Part shown: positions 56,445 through 64,000 of the stretch, one piece after another
Position numbering within the stretch: the first letter of the stretch is position 1
Layout: each line of letters begins with the position of its first letter
Source: G965276675 sp965276675
GTDB taxonomy: Bacteria; Acidobacteriota; Terriglobia; Terriglobales; Acidobacteriaceae
Assembly: GCA_965276675.1 (NCBI GenBank)
Contig: OZ255624.1
Coordinates: 186,001 to 250,000, forward strand
Direction: 5' to 3'
Length of the DNA stretch: 64,000 nt
Notes under the pieces: model-generated
The model's input: the letters and a program-made list of their open reading frames with translations, nothing else
Told to the model about the DNA's origin: nothing
Database searches by the model: none
Translations under genes and position numbers: made by a program

Positions 56445-57263
56445 ATGCAGTCTTGCAAGTACATTCCGCAGCAGCCGCTTTCCGCGTTTGTCGCTTGCCT
56501 ATGGTACTGGGAAGGCGCGCCCAGTCCGCATACCAAAGAGCGCATGCTGCCAAACGGAGAGCCTGCGCTCATCTTCAACCTGTGCGATGAATCGATCCGG
56601 ATTTACGACGCGCAGAATACCGCTCGATTCGCCAGCTATGGAACCGCCGTCTTCTCCGGCGCGCGATCGAATTGCTTCGCGATCGACACGAGCCAGCAAG
56701 AACGCATAATCGGTGTTCAGTTCGGGCCGGGCGGAGCTTACCCCTTCTTCCGCATGCCGGCTTCAGAGATGGAGTGCGCCTCGTTCGATCTCGATGACCT
56801 TTGGCCTCGGCAGGCCGGCGCCATCCGTGAACAACTCTTAGCTGCTCCCAGCGCCGGTGCGATGTTCGCCACGCTCGAACGCTGCCTCCTGTCTCAGCTC
56901 GTCCGGCCGCTGCAGCTACACCCCGGCGTCTCATACGCGCTGCGGCAGTTTAACGATCCGGCACACGCCAGCAGGATCGCTGCCGTGACGGAACGCATCG
57001 GGCTGAGCCCAAGGCGGTTTATTCAATTGTTCCACCAGCAGGTCGGCCTCACGCCCAAAGCATTCTGCCGCGTACGGCGCTTCCAGAACGCCCTCCGCTC
57101 GATCCGGAGCAGCAACGCCATTGAATGGGCACAGGTAGCGCTCGACTGCGGCTACTACGACCAGGCGCACTTCATCCACGATTTCCAGGATTTTTCCGGC
57201 TTTACGCCGAGCGCCTATGCTTCCATCGCCACGCCGCACCTAAACCATGTGCCGTTGCTCTGA
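56445..57263 (+). CDS. AraC-family transcriptional regulator
   Basis: A 272-residue regulator. The N-terminal 150 residues resemble the DUF6597/AraC sensor domain (LSAFVACLWYWEG, LPNGEPALIFNL, GVQFGPGGAYPFF). The C-terminal region has two helix-turn-helix motifs (RIAAVTERIGLSPRRFIQLF and WAQVALDCGYYDQAHFIHDF followed by GFTPSAY). The ATG at 56445 is the most plausible start; the frame is open from 56382. It precedes the VOC gene by 207 bp, a region with nested inverted repeats. Confidence 0.92.
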   Translation: MQSCKYIPQQPLSAFVACLWYWEGAPSPHTKERMLPNGEPALIFNLCDESIRIYDAQNTARFASYGTAVFSGARSNCFAIDTSQQERIIGVQFGPGGAYPFFRMPASEMECASFDLDDLWPRQAGAIREQLLAAPSAGAMFATLERCLLSQLVRPLQLHPGVSYALRQFNDPAHASRIAAVTERIGLSPRRFIQLFHQQVGLTPKAFCRVRRFQNALRSIRSSNAIEWAQVALDCGYYDQAHFIHDFQDFSGFTPSAYASIATPHLNHVPLL

Positions 57264-57281
57264 AGTGCGAGGTGGGCCCAC

Positions 57282-57394
57282 TTTCAGGGTGACTGTGGCT
57301 CGCGCGAAGACCCCACTCCATGTGGCCGTTCTCCCACTCCGGATCCAAGAACGGCCAGGTTCACCTCTGTTCCCGGTCTACACTTACCCTGAAA
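57282..57394. repeat. Nested inverted repeat between AraC and VOC genes, possible IS remnant
   Basis: Outer arms TTTCAGGGT (57282-57290) and ACCCTGAAA (57386-57394) enclose inner arms TGGCCGTTCT (57323-57332) and AGAACGGCCA (57348-57357), all perfect. The GGGCCCACTTTCAGGGTGA left end recalls ends of IS21-type elements. No transposase gene remains. Confidence 0.5.
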
Positions 57395-57470
57395 ATGGTC
57401 TGGTCAAATTTTTACAATCCTGCTCTCCGGGTCATTTGCGAGAATCGTCAGCGAAAAGGAGAAACACGCC

Positions 57471-57935
57471 ATGTCCCAAGCCAAAGCAGTTCCCAGCGGG
57501 TATCACAGCATTCAGCCCTATGTCATGTTCAAGAGCTGTGCTGAAGCGATCGCATTTTACGTAAAGGCCTTCGGCGCAACGGAGAGGCTTCGTATGACGG
57601 ATGATGCGGGCTGGGTGAACCACGCGGAGATCCAGATCGGTGATTCATGCATCATGATGGCCGACGAGGCTCCGCAGATGAATGCGTACAGTCCCGAGCA
57701 CTACCACGGCTCGCCGGTAAGCATCATGCTCTACACCGAAGATTGTGACGCCACCTACCGGCAGTCGATCGCTGCTGGAGCAGCGAGCCTCCGCGAACCG
57801 GCAGACCAGCCTTATGGCGATCGCATGTCCGGCGTCCAAGACCCCTTCGGCTACAAATGGTGGATCGCCACGCATATCCGGGACGTGTCAAAGGACGAGC
57901 TGGAGAAAAAACCAGAGAATACTCCAGTGACATAG
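57471..57935 (+). CDS. VOC-family protein (PhnB/glyoxalase-like)
   Basis: A 154-residue vicinal-oxygen-chelate protein of the PhnB type. It has the two beta-alpha-beta-beta-beta modules: IQPYVMFKSCAEAIAFYVKAFGATE (first) and SIMLYTEDCDATYRQSIAAGA with PADQPYGDRMSGVQDPFGYKWWIATH (second). The DPFGYKW ending is characteristic. These proteins are usually metal-binding; the reaction is often unknown. AAAGGAGAAA precedes the ATG. The upstream AraC regulator may control it. Confidence 0.92.
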   Translation: MSQAKAVPSGYHSIQPYVMFKSCAEAIAFYVKAFGATERLRMTDDAGWVNHAEIQIGDSCIMMADEAPQMNAYSPEHYHGSPVSIMLYTEDCDATYRQSIAAGAASLREPADQPYGDRMSGVQDPFGYKWWIATHIRDVSKDELEKKPENTPVT

Positions 57936-57966
57936 GCGAACATCGCTGCGAAGATTTCGGCGGGGC

Positions 57967-58608
57967 TCAGGAGGAGAGTACGGTGGGGCTGCGGCGCTTG
58001 CTGCGCATCGTGCGGACGGCCCAGATAATCCCGAGAGCCAACAGGATCCCGAGCACGACCGAGGTGGCGAGCAGGTGGCGCTGGAAGAGCTCGCCGACGA
58101 GTCCGATGATGCGCGGCCCGTATTTAATGACCAGCACCGCCGTCACGCCAAAACGTATCAGCCGGCCGAGAAAGACGGCCAGCATGAAGTTGGCGATCCG
58201 CATCTCGAAGACACCCGCGCCAAAGGCAAAGAGCTTCCAGGGGGTAGGCGGCGGCAGCATGGAAGGGATGGCCATGGCCAGGAACTCCTGCTTTTCAAAG
58301 CGCGCCATCAACTGCTCGTAGCGGACACGGTCGATGCGCCGGAGAAGAAAGAGTTCGCCCCCGGCACGACCCAGCAGAAACGGGATGAGGCCGCCCAGCG
58401 CCGAACCGGCGGCGGCCAGCAGTACGTACCAGTAGAAGTGACGCCGGTCGTTCCAGACATAGGTCGCCATGATGAGGTCCATGGGAACGGGCAGCGTGCC
58501 GGAGTCGACAAAGCCGACCAGCGCGGCGCCCCAGATGCCCAGGGGCGCCAGCAGACCCATGACATAGAGCTTGTACTTCGCGAGGAGGTTAGCAAACAGC
58601 TTCTTCAC
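57967..58608 (-). CDS. VTT-domain (DedA/YqaA-type) membrane protein
   Basis: A 213-residue membrane protein starting at GTG 58608 and overlapping the mog stop by four bases (GTGA). Four or more helices are visible with the VTT signature: GFVDSGTLPVPMDLIMATYV, AAAGSALGGLIPFLLGRAGG, and MLPPPTPWKLFAFGAGVFEM. The family transports or flips lipids (undecaprenyl or phospholipid) in other bacteria. The frame is open far upstream inside mog, but that part is a shadow of mog. Located at the end of the mog-VTT unit. Confidence 0.85.
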   Translation of the reverse strand: MKKLFANLLAKYKLYVMGLLAPLGIWGAALVGFVDSGTLPVPMDLIMATYVWNDRRHFYWYVLLAAAGSALGGLIPFLLGRAGGELFLLRRIDRVRYEQLMARFEKQEFLAMAIPSMLPPPTPWKLFAFGAGVFEMRIANFMLAVFLGRLIRFGVTAVLVIKYGPRIIGLVGELFQRHLLATSVVLGILLALGIIWAVRTMRSKRRSPTVLSS

Positions 58609-59141
58609 TGGGGACGCAATCCCCCGCCCGGAGGGGGCGCGGTTGCCGCGTCCTCGTGATTGGAGTGGGCTTCTCTCCCGCTGAGCAGCGTGAGCGCGTG
58701 GGGAATGAGCCCAATGACAGCTTCGAGCGAGCTGACGGCCCCACTGGGACTGCCCGGCAGGTTGACGATCAGCGTCCGGCCCCGGGTTCCGGTGATGGAC
58801 CGGCTGAAGTAGGCCAGCGGCGTATCGCGGCTGCCGGCGAGGCGCATGCGCTCGGCAAAGCCAGGGAGCACGCGGTCGCAGACGGCGAGGGTGGCCTCCG
58901 GCGTGACATCGCGGCGGCCGATGCCGGTGCCGCCTGTGGTGACAACCAGCGGGACCAGCTCGCACTGCCGGAGTAGGAGTGCTTCGATGGCCGGCTGATC
59001 GTCCGAAACCAGAAGCGGCTCCGGAACGTCAAAGTCATGGGTGCGCAGCAGTTTGGCTACGGCGGGACCCGACAGATCCTGCCGCTCCCCACGGGTACGG
59101 GAATCGCTGACCGTAATGACCACTGCATGCATTCCCGTCAT
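58605..59141 (-). CDS. mog: MogA/MoaB-type molybdopterin biosynthesis protein
   Basis: A 178-residue molybdopterin-binding protein: HAVVITVSDSRTRGERQDLS, LVVTTGGTGIGRRDVTPEA (the GTG-x-G signature) and LIVNLPGSPSGAVSSLEAV are typical of the MogA/MoaB group, which adenylylates molybdopterin. The C-terminal 20 residues are a polar tail. I use ATG 59141; an alternative ATG at 59132 removes three residues. TACAAT lies eight bases before the start, suggesting a near-leaderless mRNA. Divergent from the TonB-type gene. Confidence 0.88.
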   Translation of the reverse strand: MTGMHAVVITVSDSRTRGERQDLSGPAVAKLLRTHDFDVPEPLLVSDDQPAIEALLLRQCELVPLVVTTGGTGIGRRDVTPEATLAVCDRVLPGFAERMRLAGSRDTPLAYFSRSITGTRGRTLIVNLPGSPSGAVSSLEAVIGLIPHALTLLSGREAHSNHEDAATAPPPGGGLRPQ

Positions 59142-59290
59142 ATACAGAGATTGTAAGTGGCGCGTGGCACGGAAGCGGTTCCTTGCCTTTGGAAAGAAAG
59201 CGGAGCCCGTTCTGCGACAATAGTGAGAAAATAACAAAGCTTTGGGAGTTCGACGATCGTGACCCGGGCGACTGCCCTTCCTTACCTCTG

Positions 59291-60421
59291 ATGCCAACAA
59301 CCGAAGTGCCAACGCCGCCCAGCCGGACGCCCGAACCGCCTCCGCCCTCCTTCGATCGCAAGCGGTCTCGTCACGAGACTCTCGAGCCGGACGAGCTGCT
59401 CCATCTGATCGACAAGCTGGAAGATGAGCGCTCGCGTTCCCGCTGGCGCGAGGGCATCTACGTCTCGCTGCTGGCCCACGTGGTCATCTTCTTGTTTCTG
59501 CTCTTTGGGCCGAAGTACATCCTGCACCAGGCGAAGATCATCAGCCCAGCGGAGGCTATTAAGGCGCGGCAGAAAGAGCTGACCTACCTGGACCTGCCGC
59601 CCGATGCCCTGAAGCGGCTGAAGCCGAAAAACCCGGAGGTCATGTCGGACCAGAACCGCGTAGCGCAGTCGCAGCACCCGACGCTGGACCGCAAGACACT
59701 GGAGCAGCTCCAAGCTATGCGCCGGGTAGGACCGCCCGCGCCTACCCGTCAGCCCAGAGCCGAACAGCAGCCCCCCACGCCGCCGGCTCTCCAACCCCAG
59801 CAATCGCCCCAGTCGGCCCCGCAACAACAGCCTGCCCCGCAACAACAGCAGCCCACGCCGGCGGCTCCCCAACAGCATACCCAGCCCTTGCCACCCACCC
59901 CAAGACCCCAGCCGGAAGCACCCACGCAGCCGCCGACCCAGCCTAATTTCAACACCAGTCAATCAGCCGGAGATATTATCCGGCAGGCTGCGCGTGAGGC
60001 CAGGTCCAACGGCGGCCCAAGCAGCAGGGATGGCGAGTACGGAGCCGGTGTGGCACCCCAGCATCCCGGGCTGCAGTCCGGCGTGGACATCCTGAGCGAT
60101 ACGATGGGAGTCGACTTCGGGCCGTACATGAAGCGAGTGATTGCCGCTACCCAGCGGTCATGGGAGCCACTGATCCCTGAGTCGGTGCGGCCCCCGCTGC
60201 TGAAAAAGGGCAAGGTCGGAGTCGAATTCAAGATCATGCCGGATGGAACGGTGAGACAGATGATCCTGCGTTTCCCATCCGGAGATGTTCCGCTGGATCG
60301 CGCCGCTTGGGGCGCCATCACGGGCGCCTCGCCCTATCCGCCGCTGCCCAAAGACTTCAAGGGGCCGTACCTTGCCCTACGTTTCGGCTTCTACTACAAC
60401 ATCACCGATTCTGTGCAGTAG
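59291..60421 (+). CDS. TonB-type protein with Pro/Gln-rich linker
   Basis: A 376-residue inner-membrane-anchored protein. A charged N-terminus is followed by one membrane helix (YVSLLAHVVIFLFLLFG, about 54-74), a long Pro/Gln/Ala-rich periplasmic stretch (roughly 150-230, several QQQ and PTP runs), and a C-terminal TonB-like domain (YMKRVIAATQRSWEPLIPE and VGVEFKIMPDGTVRQMIL, ending GPYLALRFGFYYN). It likely contacts TonB-dependent receptors, or is a TolA-like energiser, though no ExbBD genes are beside it. Start is ATG 59291; no ribosome-binding site is evident. Confidence 0.85.
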   Translation: MPTTEVPTPPSRTPEPPPPSFDRKRSRHETLEPDELLHLIDKLEDERSRSRWREGIYVSLLAHVVIFLFLLFGPKYILHQAKIISPAEAIKARQKELTYLDLPPDALKRLKPKNPEVMSDQNRVAQSQHPTLDRKTLEQLQAMRRVGPPAPTRQPRAEQQPPTPPALQPQQSPQSAPQQQPAPQQQQPTPAAPQQHTQPLPPTPRPQPEAPTQPPTQPNFNTSQSAGDIIRQAAREARSNGGPSSRDGEYGAGVAPQHPGLQSGVDILSDTMGVDFGPYMKRVIAATQRSWEPLIPESVRPPLLKKGKVGVEFKIMPDGTVRQMILRFPSGDVPLDRAAWGAITGASPYPPLPKDFKGPYLALRFGFYYNITDSVQ

Positions 60422-60429
60422 GCGCCGGC

Positions 60430-60597
60430 GTGCCCCTGCGTAAACCGAGCCCGTATGAGGTCGAGGGGAAGCGGCGCCAGCTGTTTTCGCGGCAGGTCGC
60501 GGGCCTGCTCCTGATCGCTCTCCTGGTGCTGCTGGTTACGTTGGCGCGTGCGCATTTCGGCGATTTGTTTCCCCCAGGCTGGTGGAGGTTTTGGTAG
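60430..60597 (+). CDS. Small single-pass membrane protein
   Basis: A 55-residue protein from GTG 60430, beginning nine bases after the TonB-type stop. A basic segment (MPLRKPSPYEVEGKRRQLF) leads into one membrane helix (VAGLLLIALLVLLVTLARA) and a Pro/Trp-rich end (FPPGWWRFW). It overlaps the start of miaA by 16 bp, so it may be translated within the TonB-miaA transcript. Not a recognised family; its frame is better explained as coding than as chance because hydrophobicity is so continuous. Confidence 0.5.
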   Translation: MPLRKPSPYEVEGKRRQLFSRQVAGLLLIALLVLLVTLARAHFGDLFPPGWWRFW

Positions 60598-61538
60598 CAG
60601 AACCACTGCTGGTCGTTGTCCTGGGACCGACAGCGAGCGGAAAGACGGCGTTATCGCTGCGGCTGGCCCAGCAGTTTGGGGGCGAGATCGTCAGTTGCGA
60701 TTCGGTGGCGGTCTATCGAGATTTTGAGATCGGCACGGCTAAGCCGAGTCCCGCCGAGCGGGCGCTGGCGCCGCATCACCTGATCGACATCGCGTCACCG
60801 GCAACGCCCTACACCGCGGGCGAGTATAGCCGGGATGCTCGCGCGGCGATTGCGGGAATTTCTGCCCGGGGAAGGCTGCCGATCGTGACCGGCGGGACGG
60901 GCCTGTACCTGCGTGCGCTGCTGAGGGGCCTCTTCCCCGGGCCGCAGCGGTCGGAGGAGCTGCGCAAGCGGCTGCGGCGCTCTGCCGGCCGGCATGGGGC
61001 GGAGTGGCTGATCCGCGTGCTGGGTAGGCTGGACCCGGCAGCCGCAGAGCTCATCCACTCGAACGACACGCCCAAGCTCATCCGCGCGATAGAGATCTCG
61101 CTGCATGCGCAACAACCAATGACGGAGGCCTGGAAGCGTGGCGCCGAAGCGCTGCAAGGCTATCGCATTCTGCGTATCGGGCTCGAGCCGGAGCGGGCGC
61201 TGCTTTACCACCGCATCAACGCACGGGCGGTGGCAATGTTCGACACTGGGCTGGTGGAGGAGACGGCAGGACTGCTGGCACAGTATGGGCCGGAGTTGAA
61301 GCTTTTTGACGCTCTGGGCTACCGGCAGGCCGTAGCCTACTTGCGCGGCGAACTGACCCGCGACGCGGCGATTGGGGCGGCGCAGCAGGGCCACCGCAAC
61401 TTCGCGAAGCGGCAGATGACCTGGTTTCGCCGGGAGCCCGAGGTGCACTGGCTCCGCGGCTTTGGCGATGAGAGAGAGACTGCGGAAGAGGCGGCCCGGC
61501 TGGTCACCAGCGGATTAGAGAGACCCACGCTAGGCTAA
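60582..61538 (+). CDS. miaA: tRNA dimethylallyltransferase (MiaA)
   Basis: A 318-residue enzyme that adds a dimethylallyl group to A37 of tRNAs reading UNN codons. The P-loop GPTASGKTALSLRLA, the catalytic region SCDSVAVYRDFEIGTAKP, HHLIDIASP, TGGTGLYLRALLRG and the C-terminal TWFRREPEVHWL are all conserved. Start is GTG 60582, inside the small membrane protein gene; TTG 60591 is another option. Converges with the isoaspartyl peptidase gene, 15 bp apart. Confidence 0.96.
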   Translation: MEVLVAEPLLVVVLGPTASGKTALSLRLAQQFGGEIVSCDSVAVYRDFEIGTAKPSPAERALAPHHLIDIASPATPYTAGEYSRDARAAIAGISARGRLPIVTGGTGLYLRALLRGLFPGPQRSEELRKRLRRSAGRHGAEWLIRVLGRLDPAAAELIHSNDTPKLIRAIEISLHAQQPMTEAWKRGAEALQGYRILRIGLEPERALLYHRINARAVAMFDTGLVEETAGLLAQYGPELKLFDALGYRQAVAYLRGELTRDAAIGAAQQGHRNFAKRQMTWFRREPEVHWLRGFGDERETAEEAARLVTSGLERPTLG

Positions 61539-61553
61539 AGGGTTGGTACGGTG

Positions 61554-62501
61554 TTATAGAAAACTGCCCTGCTGCACACCCGCGCTTGTCTGCACACCCC
61601 AGGCCATCCGTGGCGTGTTATGGGCGATCCCGAAGCGGCCATCCGGGCCCAGCAGAATGATTCCCCCATGCCCCCCGAGCCTCTTGAACAGATACGCGAT
61701 CGCGGAGTTGGCGGCCACCTCCGGCGCTTCGCCAGAACCCACCCGGTCCACCGCCCACTTGCCGAGCACGAGCTTCATGATGGGTTCGCCCCACCCGGTA
61801 AGCGAGACGGCGGCGCTAAGATTGTCCGCGTAACACCCGCAGCCGATCAGCGAAGAGTCGCCCACCCGGCCGGGAGCCTTGTTCAGCGTGCCGCCAGTGG
61901 AGGTCGCGGCGGCGAGATTGCCGCTGCTATCGAGAGCGACTGCGCCCACTGTGTCATGCGAGGCGAAGCTGGGCAAGCCCTGCCCGTTTCGCTCGCCGGA
62001 AAAAGTCTGGTCCGGCAGCCCCGCCCGCTCATTCGCCTGCGCGTCGACCAGCCGTTCGCGCTCGCGGGGTAGCACCAGCTCGCTGTTGTCGACGAGCGGC
62101 ATGCCGTGTTCCGCAGCGAACTCCTCCGCCCCAGGGCCCACGAAGTAGACGTGCGGGCTCTTGTCCAGCACCAGGCGGGCGGCATGAATCGGATTACGGA
62201 GCCGCTCGACGCACGCAACGCCGCCGGCGCGCATGGTACCGCCATCCATCAGCAGCGCGTCCAACTGGACGCGACCATCGCGGGTGAGAAAGCTGCCGCG
62301 GCCGGCGTCAAAGGTCTCGTCATCCTCCAGCACCGCAACCGCAGCCTCTACGGCGTCCAGTGCAGAGGCGCCATGTCCGAGCAGCGCATATCCGGCGGCA
62401 AGTGCGTTGCGAACACCATTGCTATGCGCTTCGAGCGCGTCATCGGGGATAGCCCAGGCACCGCCATGGACCAGCAAAATAGGTGAGGTTTGATGGGGCA
62501 T
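61554..62501 (-). CDS. Isoaspartyl peptidase/L-asparaginase (plant type, Ntn hydrolase)
   Basis: A 315-residue Ntn hydrolase that removes beta-aspartyl residues or hydrolyses L-asparagine. PILLVHGGAWAIPDD opens the family, and the autocatalytic cleavage site is SHDTVGAVALDSSGN with the nucleophile Thr after HD; STGGTLNKAPGRVGDSSLIG and TGWGEPIMKLVL complete the active site. The protein should self-cleave into two subunits. ATG 62501 is a normal start. Likely scavenges damaged peptides. Confidence 0.94.
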   Translation of the reverse strand: MPHQTSPILLVHGGAWAIPDDALEAHSNGVRNALAAGYALLGHGASALDAVEAAVAVLEDDETFDAGRGSFLTRDGRVQLDALLMDGGTMRAGGVACVERLRNPIHAARLVLDKSPHVYFVGPGAEEFAAEHGMPLVDNSELVLPRERERLVDAQANERAGLPDQTFSGERNGQGLPSFASHDTVGAVALDSSGNLAAATSTGGTLNKAPGRVGDSSLIGCGCYADNLSAAVSLTGWGEPIMKLVLGKWAVDRVGSGEAPEVAANSAIAYLFKRLGGHGGIILLGPDGRFGIAHNTPRMAWGVQTSAGVQQGSFL

Positions 62502-62557
62502 GCAGGCTTGATTCTAAGGTATTGGCCGTCGGTGTCGGGCGTACGGGCCGGGATAGG

Positions 62558-63286
62558 CTACGCTTGCGGCGTGTTGGAGGCGGAGAGGTACTCAACCTGC
62601 TCTGTAAGCGGCGCAGGCACAGGCTTTGTGGCGGGCATGCGCAGCACGATGGGGCGCGTATCGGCTCCCGGGGGCACGTGTTTGGTCTTCTGGTAGGTGT
62701 AGTAGATCCGGTGGATGACAGTAATCGTCGACAAAACCGCCAGCACCCAAAGCGCTGGACCCATGGTGCCCCAGCGGGCGCCAAGCGCGCCGAGAATGAT
62801 GAGCACCACGCGCTCCGGGCGCTCCATGAATCCCACCTTGCAGGAGCCGATCAGAGCCTCGGAGCGGGCGCGCGTGTAGCTGACCATAAGCGAGGTGATC
62901 ATCACAAAGGCGGCGAGTACGACATAAAAGAACCGATTGCCGCGCGCATAAAAGACCAGCAAGCCGAAGAAGAGAACCACATCGGAGTAGCGGTCGATCA
63001 CCGAATCGAAGAACGCGCCAAAGAGCGTGACCTGATCGGTCTGGCGCGCGACCCTGCCGTCCGCCATGTCGAAGATGCCGGCGCCGATGATCACCAGACC
63101 CGCATAAAGGAAGAAGCGGACGTAGTTATGGGCATTGGCAAAGCCGAAGAAGATAGCCGCAATCGTGTTGATAACGAGACCAAGGAAGGTCAGAATGTTC
63201 GGCGAGATACGCGTGAGCGCAAGGCCGTTCACAATCGACTGCAGGATGACGCCGCACCCGCGGCCGAAGCCCCCCGTCCAGCTCAT
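62558..63286 (-). CDS. CDP-alcohol phosphatidyltransferase
   Basis: A 242-residue integral membrane enzyme. The metal-binding CDP-alcohol motif is complete: DMADGRVARQTDQVTLFGAFFDSVIDRYSD (D-x2-D-G-x2-A-R-x8-G-x3-D-x3-D, read here in short pieces DMADGRVAR and GAFFDSVIDRYSD). Six membrane helices surround it, and a basic C-terminal tail follows. It resembles phosphatidylinositol-phosphate synthases of Actinobacteria and archaea, but the alcohol cannot be decided. The ATG overlaps the greA stop (ATGA at 63283-63286), so it is coupled to greA. Confidence 0.87.
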   Translation of the reverse strand: MSWTGGFGRGCGVILQSIVNGLALTRISPNILTFLGLVINTIAAIFFGFANAHNYVRFFLYAGLVIIGAGIFDMADGRVARQTDQVTLFGAFFDSVIDRYSDVVLFFGLLVFYARGNRFFYVVLAAFVMITSLMVSYTRARSEALIGSCKVGFMERPERVVLIILGALGARWGTMGPALWVLAVLSTITVIHRIYYTYQKTKHVPPGADTRPIVLRMPATKPVPAPLTEQVEYLSASNTPQA

Positions 63287-63774
63287 TGCAGCTCTTCCCT
63301 CGATTCAGGATCGTCGTGGATGGTGGTCAGCTTGAGAATTTCCAGCTCGCGCTTGCCATTCGGCGTGACCACGGTGACCATGTCGCCGACCTTCTTGCCG
63401 ATCAGGGAGCGGCCGATGGGCGACGTGGTCGAGATCAGCCCTTTGCCCACGTCCGACTCCTCGGAGGTGACAAGCTTGTACTCGATCTCCTCGTCCTTGG
63501 TCGTGTCAAAGACGCGGACGGTGGAGCCAAAGGCGATCTTGTCATGCGGAATATTAGCCAGGTTAACCAGCGCCAACTCGGCCATGCGAGACTTCAGCTG
63601 CCCCAGGCGCGCATTTACGAACTCCTGACGCTGCTTGGCCATGTGATATTCGGCATTTTCGCTCAGGTCACCGAGTGCCGCCGCTTTCTTGATCTCTTGC
63701 GGCAGCTCGTGCGTCAGCTCGTGTTCCATCTGGCGAATCTGTTCTTCCAGCTTTTTCTTAATGTGTTCAGGCAT
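63283..63774 (-). CDS. greA: Transcription elongation factor GreA
   Basis: A 163-residue factor that rescues backtracked RNA polymerase by stimulating transcript cleavage. The N-terminal antiparallel coiled coil has LGDLSENAEYHMAKQRQEF with the acidic tip (D and E) needed for cleavage; the C-terminal FKBP-like domain has FGSTVRVFDTT, YKLVTSEESD and STTSPIGRSLIGKKVGD. Start is ATG 63774. TATAAT at 63846-63851 is a likely promoter with about 65 nt of leader. First gene of the greA-phosphatidyltransferase unit. Confidence 0.95.
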   Translation of the reverse strand: MPEHIKKKLEEQIRQMEHELTHELPQEIKKAAALGDLSENAEYHMAKQRQEFVNARLGQLKSRMAELALVNLANIPHDKIAFGSTVRVFDTTKDEEIEYKLVTSEESDVGKGLISTTSPIGRSLIGKKVGDMVTVVTPNGKRELEILKLTTIHDDPESREELQ

Positions 63775-63845
63775 GCTTGGGATCCATGACGGCGAGGGAT
63801 GGCTAGCCGCTAGGAGCGGCCGGGCCGGGTGACCGCCAAACAGCA

Positions 63846-63851
63846 ATTATA
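63846..63851 (-). promoter_or_regulatory. -10 box (TATAAT) of greA
   Basis: Minus-strand perfect TATAAT, 72 bp before the greA start codon. Nothing else recognisable lies between it and 63963. Confidence 0.5.
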
Positions 63852-63963
63852 CGATGAATGGTCCTTCTCATGATGGCATACACGCCAAAACCGCTATTTA
63901 GCAGTCGGTTTGGATGCGCACGCGGAATGAGCCTTCTGGCCTCAATGTGTAGCCCCCAACATG

Positions 63964-64000
63964 TCAGATACGGCCTTCCTTGCGCAGCGCTGCTATCTCA
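63964..64000 (-). CDS. 3' end of a gene cut by the window edge (tentative)
   Basis: On the minus strand the last 37 bases can be read as EIAALRKEGRI followed by a TGA stop, a charged helix end that looks coding. The rest of the gene would lie beyond the window. Eleven residues are too few to name a product, and chance cannot be excluded. Confidence 0.3.
   Translation of the reverse strand, partial: EIAALRKEGRI

Noticed and set aside
62483..63628. 381-residue plus-strand open frame opposite the phosphatidyltransferase and greA genes
   Set aside because: Antisense to two certain genes and composed of low-complexity charged sequence with no recognisable domain.

Overview
The window reads as chromosomal DNA of an acidobacterium, most likely class Terriglobia (a Granulicella, Terriglobus or Edaphobacter relative). 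The pointers are a 1043-residue Oar-type TonB-dependent receptor with an N-terminal carboxypeptidase-regulatory domain, a proline-rich secreted protein with the von Willebrand A domain typical of Acidobacteria, a large FG-GAP/Ig repeat protein with a C-terminal membrane anchor, DUF4126 and DUF6580 membrane proteins, moderately high GC, and dispersed palindromic repeats. The assignment is inferred from gene content; no 16S rRNA gene is present.

Layout. 1-5.4 kb: co-directional phage-like structural genes (head-tail connector, tail proteins, a small XhlA-like membrane protein), cut off at the left edge. 5.4-7.1 kb: purE-purK. 7.1-12.3 kb: a minus-strand 2-oxoacid dehydrogenase cluster in the order lipB, E1-alpha, E1-beta, E2; its E3 (lpdA, 15.8-17.3 kb) is separated from it by an outer-membrane protein and the FG-GAP protein. 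17.5-26.5 kb: HSL-type esterase, BON lipoprotein, cytidylate-kinase-like protein, mutS2, hemB, and an AMP-ligase/carrier/acyltransferase fusion. 26.5-28.7 kb: mostly non-coding, rich in dispersed repeats around a small GIY-YIG nuclease gene. 28.7-31.7 kb: dnaN, a long non-coding upstream region, topoisomerase IB. 31.7-43.3 kb: esterase, LysR/GNAT divergent pair, aspartic protease, DUF1440 protein, ester cyclase, TonB receptor, two small Cys-rich proteins, DUF4126, tRNA-Pro(GGG).

43.4-48.4 kb: GhoS-like protein, coiled-coil protein plus zapA, isochorismatase-like protein, a structured RNA candidate, lgt, rluD-type pseudouridine synthase, dienelactone hydrolase. 48.5-50.4 kb: VWA protein and a decayed inward-rectifier potassium channel. 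50.4-55.6 kb: ligA, a Phd/ParE-type toxin-antitoxin pair, YdjM-type hydrolase, DUF6580. 55.9-64 kb: ferritin-like protein, AraC regulator, VOC protein, VTT-domain membrane protein with mog, TonB-type protein with miaA, isoaspartyl peptidase, CDP-alcohol phosphatidyltransferase, greA.

The most unusual signals are: (i) a roughly 115-bp nested-palindrome element present three times, each copy starting exactly on the stop codon of the gene before it; (ii) the GIY-YIG gene surrounded by four copies of a REP-like repeat, one of which encodes its C-terminus; (iii) an apparent free-standing RNA with a closed-stem, bubble, stem fold near 45.6 kb; (iv) repeated promoter boxes only 6-8 nt before start codons, suggesting leaderless mRNAs; (v) several TTG starts, most with a strong ribosome-binding site; (vi) the pore-deleted potassium-channel pseudogene.
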